Shown here: positions 32,019-40,925 of the stretch, piece after piece
How positions within the stretch are numbered: the stretch's first letter is position 1
Layout of the letters: every line of letters starts with the position of its first letter
Source of the DNA: an uncultured Myxococcales bacterium
GTDB taxonomy: Bacteria > Myxococcota > Myxococcia > Myxococcales > Myxococcaceae
Assembly (NCBI GenBank): GCA_937980205.1
Contig: CALJKW010000077.1
Span: 1 to 64,000 of the forward strand
DNA: 64,000 nucleotides
Reading direction: 5' to 3'
Position numbers and translations under genes: made by a program
The notes under the pieces: generated by a model
Database searches by the model: none
What the model was told of the DNA's origin: nothing
What the model saw: the letters and a program-made list of their open reading frames with translations, nothing else

Positions 32019-33455
32019 GTGAGCAGCTCCGACGAGACGACCGCGCCGATGGGCCAGCCGCTGGTGGTGGACCCGCTCGTCGGCGCGACGCTCGGCGACT
32101 ACCGCGTGCTCGAGCCGCTCGCGCACGGCGGCATGGGGGCGCTCTACCGCGGCGAGCAGCCCATCATCGGCCGGCCCGTGGCCATCAAGGTGCTGCTGCC
32201 CGAGGCGGCGGTGTTCGACCCGACGTCCGACCAGCGCATGCTGGCCGAGGCGCGCGCGGCGAACGCGGTCCGCCACCCGAACATCATCGACATCTTCTCG
32301 TTCGGCACGCTGCCCGACGGCCGCCCCTACATGGTGATGGAGCTGCTCGAAGGCCGCTCGCTCGCCGACGAGCTGGCCGCGCGCGGCAGGCTCTCGTGGA
32401 AGCAGGTGCGCGTCGTGCTCGAGCAGGCGCTCTCGGCGCTCGAGGCTGCGCACGCCGCCGGCGTCGTTCATCGCGACCTGAAGCCGGCGAACATGTTCGT
32501 CAGCGGCGGCCCCGACGGCTGGCGCATCAAGCTCATCGACTTCGGCATCGCGCGCCGCGTCGACACGGCCGACGCGAAGCTGACGAAGCCGGGGATGGTG
32601 ATGGGAACTCCCGGCTTCATGGCGCCGGAGCAGGTGCGCGGCGAGCCGGTCATCACCGCCAAGGCCGACGTGTACTCGCTCGGGCTGGTCGCGTGGACGC
32701 TGCTGATGGGCCGCGAGCCGTTCGAGGGCGGCGCCGTGGTCGAGGTGCTCAATCGCCACCTGTCGTCGCCGCTGCCCGCGCTCAGCGGCGTCGCGCTGCC
32801 GTCAGCGGTCGAAGAGCTGCTGCGGCGCATGACGCACAAGGAGCCGGACCGCCGGCCCCACGCTGCCGAGGCCCGCGCCGCGCTCGCCCGGATCGGTGAC
32901 GCGGCCCCCGGCTCGCGAGCGCCGTGGGCTGCGATCGGCGCGGCGGCCGCGGCGCTGCTCGCGGCAGCAACTTTCGCCGCGCTGAGCTTCGACGAGCCGG
33001 TGGGCGCCGTCGAGCCCGCGCCGGTGCCGGTGATGACGGCGCCGCCCCGGCCCGCGCCCGTCGCGCCGGCGCCCAGCCCCGCCGAGGTCGAGGTCGCGCC
33101 GCCCGTGGTGGCGGGTGCGCCGAAGGTCGCCGGCTACGACCGGACGTGGCCGTGCGCCTCGGTGGCGCAGGTCACGCCGCGGCACATCGACGGCTTCAAC
33201 TCGCAGTGGCACTTCTTTTCGATCGCGTTCGATCACGAGCGATCATTGGTGGTCTACGTGGACGGCACGAAGAAGGCGCGCGCCGACCGGCTGGTGGCGC
33301 GGCGAGACGCGGTGGCGGCGTGCAAGGGCACCGGGCAGCTGCTCGCCGCGCGGAAGGTCGACGACCGACACGTGCCGTTCCGCACCAACCTCTCGACTGC
33401 GTTCGGGGGTGATGTCGTCGAGCTCGACGACTTCGCGGTGGTGCCGGCGCCGTGA
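32019..33455 (+). CDS. Membrane Ser/Thr protein kinase
   Basis: This is a 478-residue protein from a GTG start. The kinase domain spans about 27-290 with AHGGMGALY, VAIKVLL, HRDLKPANM, DFG and MAPEQ, all residues needed for activity. A membrane helix at about 305-322 and a Pro/Ala-rich linker lead to a unique C-terminal domain of about 110 residues with two cysteines (WPCASVAQ, ACKGTG) and basic patches, outside the membrane. The gene overlaps the gmx1 sigma factor gene by GTGA, and a zinc-finger kinase gene follows. Two kinases thus flank one sigma factor. The likely role is phosphorylation within this module, an inference from coupling. Confidence 0.92.
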   Translation: MSSSDETTAPMGQPLVVDPLVGATLGDYRVLEPLAHGGMGALYRGEQPIIGRPVAIKVLLPEAAVFDPTSDQRMLAEARAANAVRHPNIIDIFSFGTLPDGRPYMVMELLEGRSLADELAARGRLSWKQVRVVLEQALSALEAAHAAGVVHRDLKPANMFVSGGPDGWRIKLIDFGIARRVDTADAKLTKPGMVMGTPGFMAPEQVRGEPVITAKADVYSLGLVAWTLLMGREPFEGGAVVEVLNRHLSSPLPALSGVALPSAVEELLRRMTHKEPDRRPHAAEARAALARIGDAAPGSRAPWAAIGAAAAALLAAATFAALSFDEPVGAVEPAPVPVMTAPPRPAPVAPAPSPAEVEVAPPVVAGAPKVAGYDRTWPCASVAQVTPRHIDGFNSQWHFFSIAFDHERSLVVYVDGTKKARADRLVARRDAVAACKGTGQLLAARKVDDRHVPFRTNLSTAFGGDVVELDDFAVVPAP

Positions 33456-34267
33456 GCACGTTCACGCTGCCGGGCGTCGCCGCTGGGGACGCGGCCGCCT
33501 TCTGGGAGCGGGCGCGCGCCGCACATCCAGCCATCAAGAAGCCATCGGCCGCCGCGTTCGCGCAGTTCGTCGCCGAGCGCCTCGAGGGCCCGCTCTCGGC
33601 GCTTCACCCCGAGGACCTGTACCTCGCCGCCGGCGCCCTCGCGGCGGATGCAGCCGGGGTGCGCGCGCTTCGTGCGCTGCTGCACGAGCGCGTCGCCGCG
33701 GTGCTGGCGGCGATGCGCGCGCCGGCCACGATGCAGGAAGAGGTCGAGGAGCAGCTGTTCGAGAAGCTGCTCACGGGCAAGGCGCGGCTCGCGTCCTACG
33801 GCGGCCGCGGAGAGCTCGCCGCGTGGCTCGGCGCCGCCGCGACGCGCACGGCGATCGAGCTCAAGCGGCTCAAGCGGTACTCCGAGGACCACGGCGGCAG
33901 CGTGCGCTCGAGCGCGAAGCTCGTCTCGAACGACCCCGAGCTGCAGCTGTTGCAGCACACGCAGGCCGCGCGCTTCAAGCGGGCGCTGCACGAGGCGTTC
34001 GATGCGCTCGCGCTCGAAGATCGAAACCTGCTGCGCCTGCAGCTCGCCGACGGGCTGACGGTCGACGAGCTCGCCACCATCTTCCAGGTGCACCGCGCGA
34101 CGGCGGCGCGCCGCGCGGCGAAGGCCAGAGCGGCGCTGCTGGAAGGCGTGCGCGAGATTCTGCGCCGCCGCTACCGCATGAGCGATCGCAGCGTGATGTC
34201 GGACCTGCGCGCCATCGGGCCGAACCTCGACGTGTCGTTGAGCCGGCTGTTGAGGTCGTCGACGTGA
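33452..34267 (+). CDS. RNA polymerase sigma factor of the gmx1 (TIGR03001) type
   Basis: This is a 271-residue paralogue of the sigma factor at 14279. Shared landmarks are Y-x-G-R-G-x-L-x2-W with ATR soon after in region 2, NDPELQL in the linker, and LRLQLADGLTVDELATIFQV plus RATAARRAAKARAALLEG in region 4. A similar C-terminal tail (SDRSVMSDLRAI) closes the protein. The N-terminus has about 50 extra residues. It overlaps both neighbours (GTGA on each side), so the three proteins are made together. The downstream kinase with a zf-HC2-like finger is the likely anti-sigma partner. Confidence 0.9.
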   Translation: MSTFTLPGVAAGDAAAFWERARAAHPAIKKPSAAAFAQFVAERLEGPLSALHPEDLYLAAGALAADAAGVRALRALLHERVAAVLAAMRAPATMQEEVEEQLFEKLLTGKARLASYGGRGELAAWLGAAATRTAIELKRLKRYSEDHGGSVRSSAKLVSNDPELQLLQHTQAARFKRALHEAFDALALEDRNLLRLQLADGLTVDELATIFQVHRATAARRAAKARAALLEGVREILRRRYRMSDRSVMSDLRAIGPNLDVSLSRLLRSST

Positions 34268-35373
34268 GCTGCCTCGACGAGCAGCAGGTGCTCGACTTCC
34301 TCGCGGGCGCGCTGGACCGGCCGTCGCGCGAGCGGGCGCTGAAGCACCTCGACGGCTGCCCGACCTGCCGCGAGGTGCTGGCGACGCTCGCGCGCTCTCG
34401 AAGGCCCGGCGCCGCGCAGCCGGCGACGGAGCAGGTGGCGTCGCTGTTCCAGCCGACGGTGCTGACTCCGGCGCTGGGCTCGGTGGGCAAGTACCGGCTG
34501 GAGCGCAAGCTCGGCGAAGGCGGCATGGCCGAGGTCTACCTGGCGACCCAGCTCGGCCCCGGCGGCTTCGAGCGGCGCTGCGTGGTGAAGCTGCCGCGCC
34601 AGCACGACGCCGAGTTCCGCAGCATGTTCCTGGCCGAGGCGAAGGTGCTCGCGGCGGTCGAGCACCCGAACGTGGCGCGCGTGCTCGAGCTGGGAGTAGC
34701 GGGCGGGCGCCTGTTCCTCGCGATGGAGTACGTCGAGGGCCGTGACCTGCAGCAGGTCATCGCGAGCTACCGCCGCGACGGCGCCCACGTTCCGCTCGAG
34801 GCCTCGCTCGAGGTGGTGCGGCAGGCGGCGCTGGGCCTCGACGCGGCGCACGCGGCCATCGAAGCGCACCGCGACGTGAGCCCGCAGAACCTGATGCTGG
34901 CGCGCGACGGCACGGTGAAGGTGATCGACTTCGGCCTCGCGCGCTCGGGCTGGGGCGAGCGCACGGCGGCGGGGGTGGTGAAGGGCAAGCCGCGGTACTT
35001 CTCTCCGGAGCAGGCGCGCAACGCTCCGCTCGACGCGCGGACCGACGTGTTCTCGCTGGGGCTGGTGCTGTACGAGCTGCTCACGTCCGAGCGGGCGTAC
35101 GACGACGAAGACCCGTCGTCGCTGTTCCGCCGCGCGGTGGTCGCAGACGTGCCCGCGCGCCGCCCGGCGCACGTACCGGCAGAGGTGTGGGCGGTGTACC
35201 GCCGCTGCACCGCGCGCGAAGCCGACGCGCGGTACCGGTCGATGGCCGAGCTCGCCGACGTCATCGAGGGGCTCGGCCTCGCCGGCGGCAGAGCCGCCAC
35301 CGCGGCGCTGGCGGTGCGCTCGGCGAAGGCGCTGTCGGAAGGCGAGAAGACGCAGCCGATTCCGCGCCGGTGA
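34264..35373 (+). CDS. Cytoplasmic Ser/Thr kinase with anti-sigma-like zinc finger
   Basis: This is a 369-residue protein from the GTG at 34264. Residues 3-35 have C3...H28-x3-C32-x2-C35, almost the same spacing as in the kinase at 11552, so a zf-HC2 fold of anti-sigma type is likely. The kinase domain (about 78-335) has GEGGMAEVY, VVKLP, HRDVSPQN, DFGLA and FSPEQ. The HRDVSPQN catalytic loop is a variant common in myxobacterial kinases. There is no membrane helix, unlike the first module. It is the last gene of the sigma operon. A model in which autophosphorylation releases the sigma factor from the finger is attractive but unproven. Confidence 0.9.
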   Translation: MSCLDEQQVLDFLAGALDRPSRERALKHLDGCPTCREVLATLARSRRPGAAQPATEQVASLFQPTVLTPALGSVGKYRLERKLGEGGMAEVYLATQLGPGGFERRCVVKLPRQHDAEFRSMFLAEAKVLAAVEHPNVARVLELGVAGGRLFLAMEYVEGRDLQQVIASYRRDGAHVPLEASLEVVRQAALGLDAAHAAIEAHRDVSPQNLMLARDGTVKVIDFGLARSGWGERTAAGVVKGKPRYFSPEQARNAPLDARTDVFSLGLVLYELLTSERAYDDEDPSSLFRRAVVADVPARRPAHVPAEVWAVYRRCTAREADARYRSMAELADVIEGLGLAGGRAATAALAVRSAKALSEGEKTQPIPRR

Positions 35374-35407
35374 CGCGACGGCGAGCGGGTGGGCTCGTCA
35401 GGGCGAT

Positions 35408-38080
35408 ATGCGACCGCTCCTGCCGCTCGTGTGCCTGCTCTGTTGTACGTCCGCGACTCCGAACGCGCGCCCCGACGCGTCGGTAGAGCCGGAGCGGCCC
35501 GAGGCCATCGACGGGTGCACGCCCCCGAGCGGCGACCTGAGGGCCTTCCCCGAGTGCGAGGTGGGCGGCGGCGTCTTCGGCCGGTGGATCGTGGACGAGC
35601 AGGGGCTGCCGGCGTTCGAGTACACGCTGGACGAGCGCTCCGACGCGCGCGCGCGGTGGACGGACAGCGAGGGCCGCGAGCGGCGCGACCACTTCGTGAT
35701 GCTCGGCAACGACCGGGTGCACTTCAAGGCGGTGAACGAAGGCTGGGTGGAGCTGTTCGGCAGCGAGCGCGGGCCGACGTGGCTCAACCGCTTCTCCGAG
35801 CCGCAGCGGAACCTCGGCGGCGGCTTCTCGTACGTCTCGGAGGACGGCGCCGTCTGGACGTCGGCGCACCGGTGGGCTCCGGCGGGGTCGACGTCCCGGC
35901 GCGTCTTCGGAGTCGGCTACTTCGAGACCACCACCACACACGCCGGCTTGAGCGTGCGGCACCGCGTGTTCGCGCCCGAGGGCGACGCGCCGGTGCTCGT
36001 CGACGAGGTGACGCTGGTGAACCACGCGGCCCACGCGCGGACGCTGCGGCACTACGAGTACTGGGACGTGAACCGGCACCAGCTCTCGATCGAGTGGGTG
36101 CGCACCGGGCTCGCGGCGGCGCCGAGCGACCGCGGCCGCGACGGTCACAACGAGCGCTTCACGCAGGCGGTGCGCTGGGACGCCGCGAAAAAGACGCTGG
36201 TGGCGTCGATGAGCCCCAAGCCGACGGAGACTCCGGTCGATCGCGAGACCCCGTCGGGCCTCGACTGGTATCCGCCCGACGTCTTCCTCACCGCGCTCGA
36301 CGCCGAGGTGCACGCGTTTCACGCCGACCAGCGGGCGTTCTTCGCTTCGGGCCCTCCCGAACGGCCCGCGGCCGTCGCGGCGCTCGGCTCGGGCGGCGAG
36401 CTGGCGCCGACGAGCGCCGCAGGTCAGCCGGCGTGCCTGGTGATGCGCAGCGACCTCACGCTGGCCGGCGGCGAGTCGAAGACGCTGCGCTTCGCGTACG
36501 GTTACCTGCCTCGCGGCAAGTCGCTCGACGGGGTGCTCGGCCAGGTTCCTGCCGGCGCGTTCGCCGACTCGCTCGCGCGGTGGAAGAAGCGGCTCGTCTA
36601 CGCCGACATCCCGGGGCGGCCGCTCTTTCATCGCGAGGCGGCGTGGCGCACGCACCTGTTGCTCTCGCACTCGGGCATGAGCGACTACTTCGGCACGCAC
36701 TACACGGCGCAGGGCTCGGCGTACCTCTACCTGCACGGGGCCGACGGGGCGCCCCGAGACCAGGCGCTGTTCGCCGCCGCGCTCGCGTACGTCGACCCGC
36801 AGCTTGCGAAGGGCAACCTGCGGCAGGTGATGTCGCTCGCCGACGCCACGACGGCGGAGATCGCGTACTCGTTCACGAACTTCGGCCAGGTCGACGGCGC
36901 GTCGGGGCTGCACGACGAGCCGTCGGACCTCGACCTCTTCCTGCTGTTCGGGCTCGCCGAGTACCTCGCGGCGACCGGAGACCTCGCGTTCCTCGACGAG
37001 CGCGTCCCGTTCTACCCGCGCGGCGCCGGGCGCCCGGCGTTCGTCGGCTCGGACAGCGTGCTCGACCACGCGCGCGCGGCCTTTCACCACCTGAAGAACG
37101 GCGTCGGCCTCGGCGCGCACGGGCTCATCCGCCTCGGCGACGGAGACTGGTCGGACGGCATCGTCTACGAAGACCTGTCGCCGCTCGCGATCGCCAACAC
37201 CGAGCGCGACGGAGAGTCGGTGCCCAACAGCCAGATGGCGCTCGTCGTGCTGCCGTTGCTCGCCGGCCAGCTCGAAGGCGTCGACGCGTCCTTCGCCACC
37301 GAGCTGCGCGCGTATGCACAGCAGCTCGCGCCGGCGGTGAAGGCGACCTTCGGCAGCCGCTGGTTCGCCCGGGCGTGGGTGAAGAACTCCATCGGCCAGA
37401 GCTACCTCAAGGGCAACGACCAGCAGAGCGACGGCTTCCGCGCGAACTTCATCGACCTCGAGGCGCAGCCGTGGGGCGTGCTCGCCGACGTGGTGTCGGC
37501 GGAGCAGCGCGAGCGGGTGCTCGACGAGGTCGACGCCCGGCTCGACGCGCCGTCCGCCATCGGGCCCACGATGCGCGAGGGCGGCGCGGTCTGGCCCGCC
37601 ATCAGCCAGCTGATGACGTGGGCGTGGGCGCGACACCGGCGCGCTGACGCGTGGCGCGCGCTCGACGAGCAGCTGTACGCCACGCACGCGCGCGTCTTCC
37701 CCGAGCAGTGGCTCGGCGTCTGGGCGGGGCCCGACGGCTTCGAGTCCAAGGCGCCCGGCGGCACGTGGGCGAGCCCGGTCACGCCGATGACCGACTTCCC
37801 CGTGAACAACATGAACCCCGAGGCGATGTGGCTGTTCGGGCTCGTCCGGGCCGCGGGGGTGGAGCCGTCGGCGGGCGGGCTCTCCATCACGCCGAGCGGG
37901 CGGTACACCGTGGACCTGCCGCTCTTGCGGCTCGAGGTGGAGCCGGGCCGCGTGTCCGGCGTCTACCGCGCGAAGAACTCGGGCTCGCTGGTGCTCCGCG
38001 TACGTACACCGGGCGGCGAGCGCGCGATTCCCCTGTCGTTCTCGGCGGGTGACGCGGTGCCGTTCGAGACGCGGTGGTGA
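35408..38080 (+). CDS. Exported GH94-like (cellobiose phosphorylase superfamily) enzyme
   Basis: This is an 890-residue protein. The N-terminal half is a beta-sandwich (glycosyltransferase-36-type, about residues 50-380). The second half is an (alpha/alpha) barrel containing RLGDGDWSDGI near residue 580, the counterpart of the DWNDG motif with the catalytic Asp in GH94. GH94 enzymes split beta-glucosides with phosphate in the cytoplasm, but this protein starts MRPLLPLVCLLCCTS, a signal with Cys residues that could carry lipid. Export would leave little phosphate, so hydrolysis or another reaction is possible. It lies 34 bases downstream of the kinase gene and may be monocistronic. Confidence 0.82.
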   Translation: MRPLLPLVCLLCCTSATPNARPDASVEPERPEAIDGCTPPSGDLRAFPECEVGGGVFGRWIVDEQGLPAFEYTLDERSDARARWTDSEGRERRDHFVMLGNDRVHFKAVNEGWVELFGSERGPTWLNRFSEPQRNLGGGFSYVSEDGAVWTSAHRWAPAGSTSRRVFGVGYFETTTTHAGLSVRHRVFAPEGDAPVLVDEVTLVNHAAHARTLRHYEYWDVNRHQLSIEWVRTGLAAAPSDRGRDGHNERFTQAVRWDAAKKTLVASMSPKPTETPVDRETPSGLDWYPPDVFLTALDAEVHAFHADQRAFFASGPPERPAAVAALGSGGELAPTSAAGQPACLVMRSDLTLAGGESKTLRFAYGYLPRGKSLDGVLGQVPAGAFADSLARWKKRLVYADIPGRPLFHREAAWRTHLLLSHSGMSDYFGTHYTAQGSAYLYLHGADGAPRDQALFAAALAYVDPQLAKGNLRQVMSLADATTAEIAYSFTNFGQVDGASGLHDEPSDLDLFLLFGLAEYLAATGDLAFLDERVPFYPRGAGRPAFVGSDSVLDHARAAFHHLKNGVGLGAHGLIRLGDGDWSDGIVYEDLSPLAIANTERDGESVPNSQMALVVLPLLAGQLEGVDASFATELRAYAQQLAPAVKATFGSRWFARAWVKNSIGQSYLKGNDQQSDGFRANFIDLEAQPWGVLADVVSAEQRERVLDEVDARLDAPSAIGPTMREGGAVWPAISQLMTWAWARHRRADAWRALDEQLYATHARVFPEQWLGVWAGPDGFESKAPGGTWASPVTPMTDFPVNNMNPEAMWLFGLVRAAGVEPSAGGLSITPSGRYTVDLPLLRLEVEPGRVSGVYRAKNSGSLVLRVRTPGGERAIPLSFSAGDAVPFETRW

Positions 38081-38145
38081 CACGCGACGGCGGGCGCGTC
38101 GCCTCGTCGGGTGCGGGAACCCCGACGCACCAGGAGGCAAGAGAC

Positions 38146-39324
38146 ATGATCCGCATTCAGCGCAGCGCCCCCGTCGCCGTCCCTCGCATCGCCACCGAGC
38201 CCCTCGCCCTCCGCTCGCCGCGCGCGCAGCTCGAGTCGACGTTCACCCCGGTCCTGCAGCAGCAGGGCCAGCCGGCCCGGACGCGTGAGCAGGCCCTCGC
38301 GGAGGCGCAGCGCGCGCTGGCGGCGTTCAGCGAGCCGGGGTTTGCGGCCTACGGCGACCCGGTGACGAACCCGGCGGACTCCACCACGGTCGGAGGGTAC
38401 CGGCGCGGCTCACCGCAGACCGCCGACGCCGAGGCGGTGCTCGCCGCGAATGCGGGCGCCGAGCGCGCCGCGCTGGCAGCGCTGACGCCGCCGCAGCAGA
38501 CGCAGTACCTCGAGACGATGGCGCTGCTCGCCGACCGCCCCGGCGCGCAGCTCGCGATGCAGACGATGCTGCTCGACGGCCGGCTGCCCGGCGCCGCGGC
38601 CTGGCGCAGCGAGGGGCCGGGCGGCAACCTGCTCGAGACGCTGCACACGCTCGCGGTGCGCGGCGTGCCCGCGACTACCGGAGACACCACCGACTTCGTC
38701 GCGCAGCTCGCCGTCGAGTGCGCCGCGCCGGAGTGCATCAACCAGGGAGACCGCGGCACGTGCGGCCCCACGTCGCTCACCATCGCGCTCGCCCGCGAGA
38801 ACCCGTCGGAGTACGCGCGCGTGGTCGCGGGCCTCGCCCTCAACGGCTCGGTGGTGTGCGCGAACGGCTCGACGCTGAACGCGTACTCGGGCGCGAGCGC
38901 GAACGACGGGACGTGGCGGTCGCTGACGCAGAAGCTGCTCGCGCCGGCGCTCATGTCGGCCGGCAACACCGGGTTCGCGTACGACAACACCAACGACCGC
39001 AACTGGTTCATCGTCGGGTTCCCCAGCGGCATGTACCCCGGCGGTCTCGCCGCGGTCGGCGGCATGCTGTTCAACCGGAACTTCTCGGCGGTGCAGTTCC
39101 TTCACCCGGCGCTGTCGAACGGCTACGCGTCGGGTGAAGCGTTCGACCGGCTGGCGGCCGGCCGCACCCCGGTCATCGCGGTCATGGACATCGGCCACTT
39201 CATGATCGTCGACCGCCGTGAGGGCGGCTTCGTGTACCTCACCAACCCGTGGGGAGTGACCGAGCGGATGACCGAGGCCGACTTCCAGGCCCACTGCAGA
39301 GGTGTGGTGGCCGCGACCGAGTGA
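38146..39324 (+). CDS. Papain-like cysteine peptidase without signal peptide
   Basis: This is a 392-residue protein from the ATG at 38146, with AGGAGG eight bases upstream. The segment INQGDRGTCGPTS gives Gln200 and Cys206, the same six-residue spacing and NQG-x2-G-x-C pattern as papain. His351 (DIGHFMIV) and Asn367 (LTNPWG) complete the triad. The first 190 residues are Ala/Gln-rich and helical and could be a propeptide or targeting part. No secretion signal is seen. It would cleave proteins or peptides, or act as a transglutaminase- or deamidase-like enzyme with the same fold. It ends nine bases from the convergent gene. Confidence 0.82.
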   Translation: MIRIQRSAPVAVPRIATEPLALRSPRAQLESTFTPVLQQQGQPARTREQALAEAQRALAAFSEPGFAAYGDPVTNPADSTTVGGYRRGSPQTADAEAVLAANAGAERAALAALTPPQQTQYLETMALLADRPGAQLAMQTMLLDGRLPGAAAWRSEGPGGNLLETLHTLAVRGVPATTGDTTDFVAQLAVECAAPECINQGDRGTCGPTSLTIALARENPSEYARVVAGLALNGSVVCANGSTLNAYSGASANDGTWRSLTQKLLAPALMSAGNTGFAYDNTNDRNWFIVGFPSGMYPGGLAAVGGMLFNRNFSAVQFLHPALSNGYASGEAFDRLAAGRTPVIAVMDIGHFMIVDRREGGFVYLTNPWGVTERMTEADFQAHCRGVVAATE

Positions 39325-39333
39325 CGTTCGGCG

Positions 39334-40278
39334 CTACCGCTGCTCGTGCGGGTGCGCGCGTCTCCAGGCGTACTGCACGACGCGGGACAGCGAGATGGCC
39401 TCGGCGGCGCCGCTGTCCTCGGCGGCGTCGAGCTCGGCCTGGGGCAGGAACAGCGTCAGCTGGCGGCGCGCGTGCTTCTCGGAGTCGGGCTGGCCCTCGT
39501 CGTAGCTCGCGAACTTCTCGTGTGCGGGCTGCTTCGCGAGCTGCTTCGCCTTGCGCGCTTCGACGAGCGCCTCGGCGACGAGCGCCGACGGTGAGCGCTT
39601 CTCCTTGAGCGCCTGCTGCTGAATCTCCGTGGCGATGCCGCCGGGGAGATCGACCCACGCGACCGACAGGTTCTCGCCGGCGTCTGCGGGCCAGCGCGTC
39701 GTCGCGAGCGTGTGCAGCTGCCAGGTCTCGTCGAGGCACGTGCGGCCGGGGAGCTTCAGCGCCAGCGCGAGCTGCGAGAGCGGGTACGACGGCCAGCGCG
39801 CCGCGTGGAACGCCGTCGGAGACACCTTCCTGCGCACGAGCTCGAGGTAGGCGGGGTCGGCGCGGTACTGCACGCGGGCCTCCTCTTTCGGCTCGCCGGC
39901 CTCGAAGCGGAAGGTGGCCTCCTGCTCGAGCGAGTCGTCGCGCGGGCCCGGAGCGACGAACGCCCAGGTCTCGGCGACGCCCGGCTCGGCCGAGAGCCGC
40001 CGCGCGAGGTCGGTGAAGTGGCGGAACGGCAGCCGTCCCTGGGAGTCGATCGTCACCGCCGCCAGCGGGCCCGCGTCGGTGCGGATGAAGGCGACGCGTA
40101 CGGCCATGCCCTTCGAGACGGCGGTGAGCGCGCGCTCGGCGGTCACGCGGTCGGCGGCGTCGAAGCGGGCGAGGACTCCGGCGCTCTGCTGCGCGACGTC
40201 GATGCCGTCGAGCGGGCCCTTGTACTCGCGCGCGACGGGCTTGGCGGACAGCGCGACGGCCAGAAGGAGAAACGACAT
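39334..40278 (-). CDS. Exported hypothetical protein
   Basis: This is a 314-residue protein from the ATG at 40278, beginning MSFLLLAVALSAKPVA, a short signal peptide. Residues 20-200 are mixed alpha/beta without recognised motifs. The last 70 residues are strongly basic and helical (KEKRSPSALVAEALVEARKA, then QLTLFLPQAELDAAEDSGAA) and resemble a ribbon-helix-helix-like tail, which is odd for an exported protein. No family can be named. The neighbours on both sides are convergent or divergent, so it is transcribed alone. Confidence 0.68.
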   Translation of the reverse strand: MSFLLLAVALSAKPVAREYKGPLDGIDVAQQSAGVLARFDAADRVTAERALTAVSKGMAVRVAFIRTDAGPLAAVTIDSQGRLPFRHFTDLARRLSAEPGVAETWAFVAPGPRDDSLEQEATFRFEAGEPKEEARVQYRADPAYLELVRRKVSPTAFHAARWPSYPLSQLALALKLPGRTCLDETWQLHTLATTRWPADAGENLSVAWVDLPGGIATEIQQQALKEKRSPSALVAEALVEARKAKQLAKQPAHEKFASYDEGQPDSEKHARRQLTLFLPQAELDAAEDSGAAEAISLSRVVQYAWRRAHPHEQR

Positions 40279-40373
40279 GCCGGGGCCACTGTACACTCCG
40301 CCGTCCGGAGGTCACTGATGCACCGCTTCGTCGCAGTGTCGTTTCCCCTGGCGCTCGGCGCCGCCGAGGCCGG

Positions 40374-40898
40374 GTGAGCCGCGTCGTCTTCCTGCACGGG
40401 CTCGAGAGCGGGCCGAACGGCCACAAGCCCACGCGGCTGCGGCGGTCGCACGAGGTCACGGCGCCGGTGCTGCCGACCGCCGAGGCGATCGCGTTTCTCT
40501 CGCGAGAGCACGCGGCGCTTCCGGACGACGTCGCCGCGGCCCCGCTGCGCGTGGCGGCCGAGGCCGTCGCGAGCGCGCAGCCGGAGCTCGTCATCGGCTC
40601 GTCGTTCGGCGGTGGCATCGCCGCGGCGCTGAAGGCGTGGGACGGGCCGCTCGTGCTGATGGCTCCCGCGGCGGAGAAGCTCTTCCGCGTCACGCGACTG
40701 GGCAGGCGGCGCGGTCGCGTCGTCGTCATTCACGGCCGGCGCGACGAGGTGGTGCCGTGCGCCGACTCGGTGCGGCTCGCCGCGGAGTCCGAGTGCGACG
40801 TCGCGCTGTGGCTCGTCGACGACGACCATCGGCTGAAGGCGTCGGTCGATGCGGGGCTGATGGACGAGGCCATCGCGTTCGCGCTCGGCGTGAACTGA
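40374..40898 (+). CDS. YqiA-like alpha/beta hydrolase
   Basis: This is a 174-residue protein starting at GTG 40374. It opens with VVFLHGLESGPNGHK, the oxyanion-hole segment typical of the YqiA/YcfP esterase group. The nucleophile is the Ser in VIGSSFGGG near residue 82, the acid is the Asp in IHGRRDEVVP near residue 125 and the base is the His in DDDHRL near residue 152. It should be a small cytoplasmic esterase. The start overlaps the stop of a 19-codon reading frame (40318-40377), which may be a leader or chance. It is 27 bases upstream of the iron-sulfur protein gene. Confidence 0.85.
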   Translation: MSRVVFLHGLESGPNGHKPTRLRRSHEVTAPVLPTAEAIAFLSREHAALPDDVAAAPLRVAAEAVASAQPELVIGSSFGGGIAAALKAWDGPLVLMAPAAEKLFRVTRLGRRRGRVVVIHGRRDEVVPCADSVRLAAESECDVALWLVDDDHRLKASVDAGLMDEAIAFALGVN

Positions 40899-40925
40899 GG
40901 CCCCAACCGTTGTACGAACCCCCCG

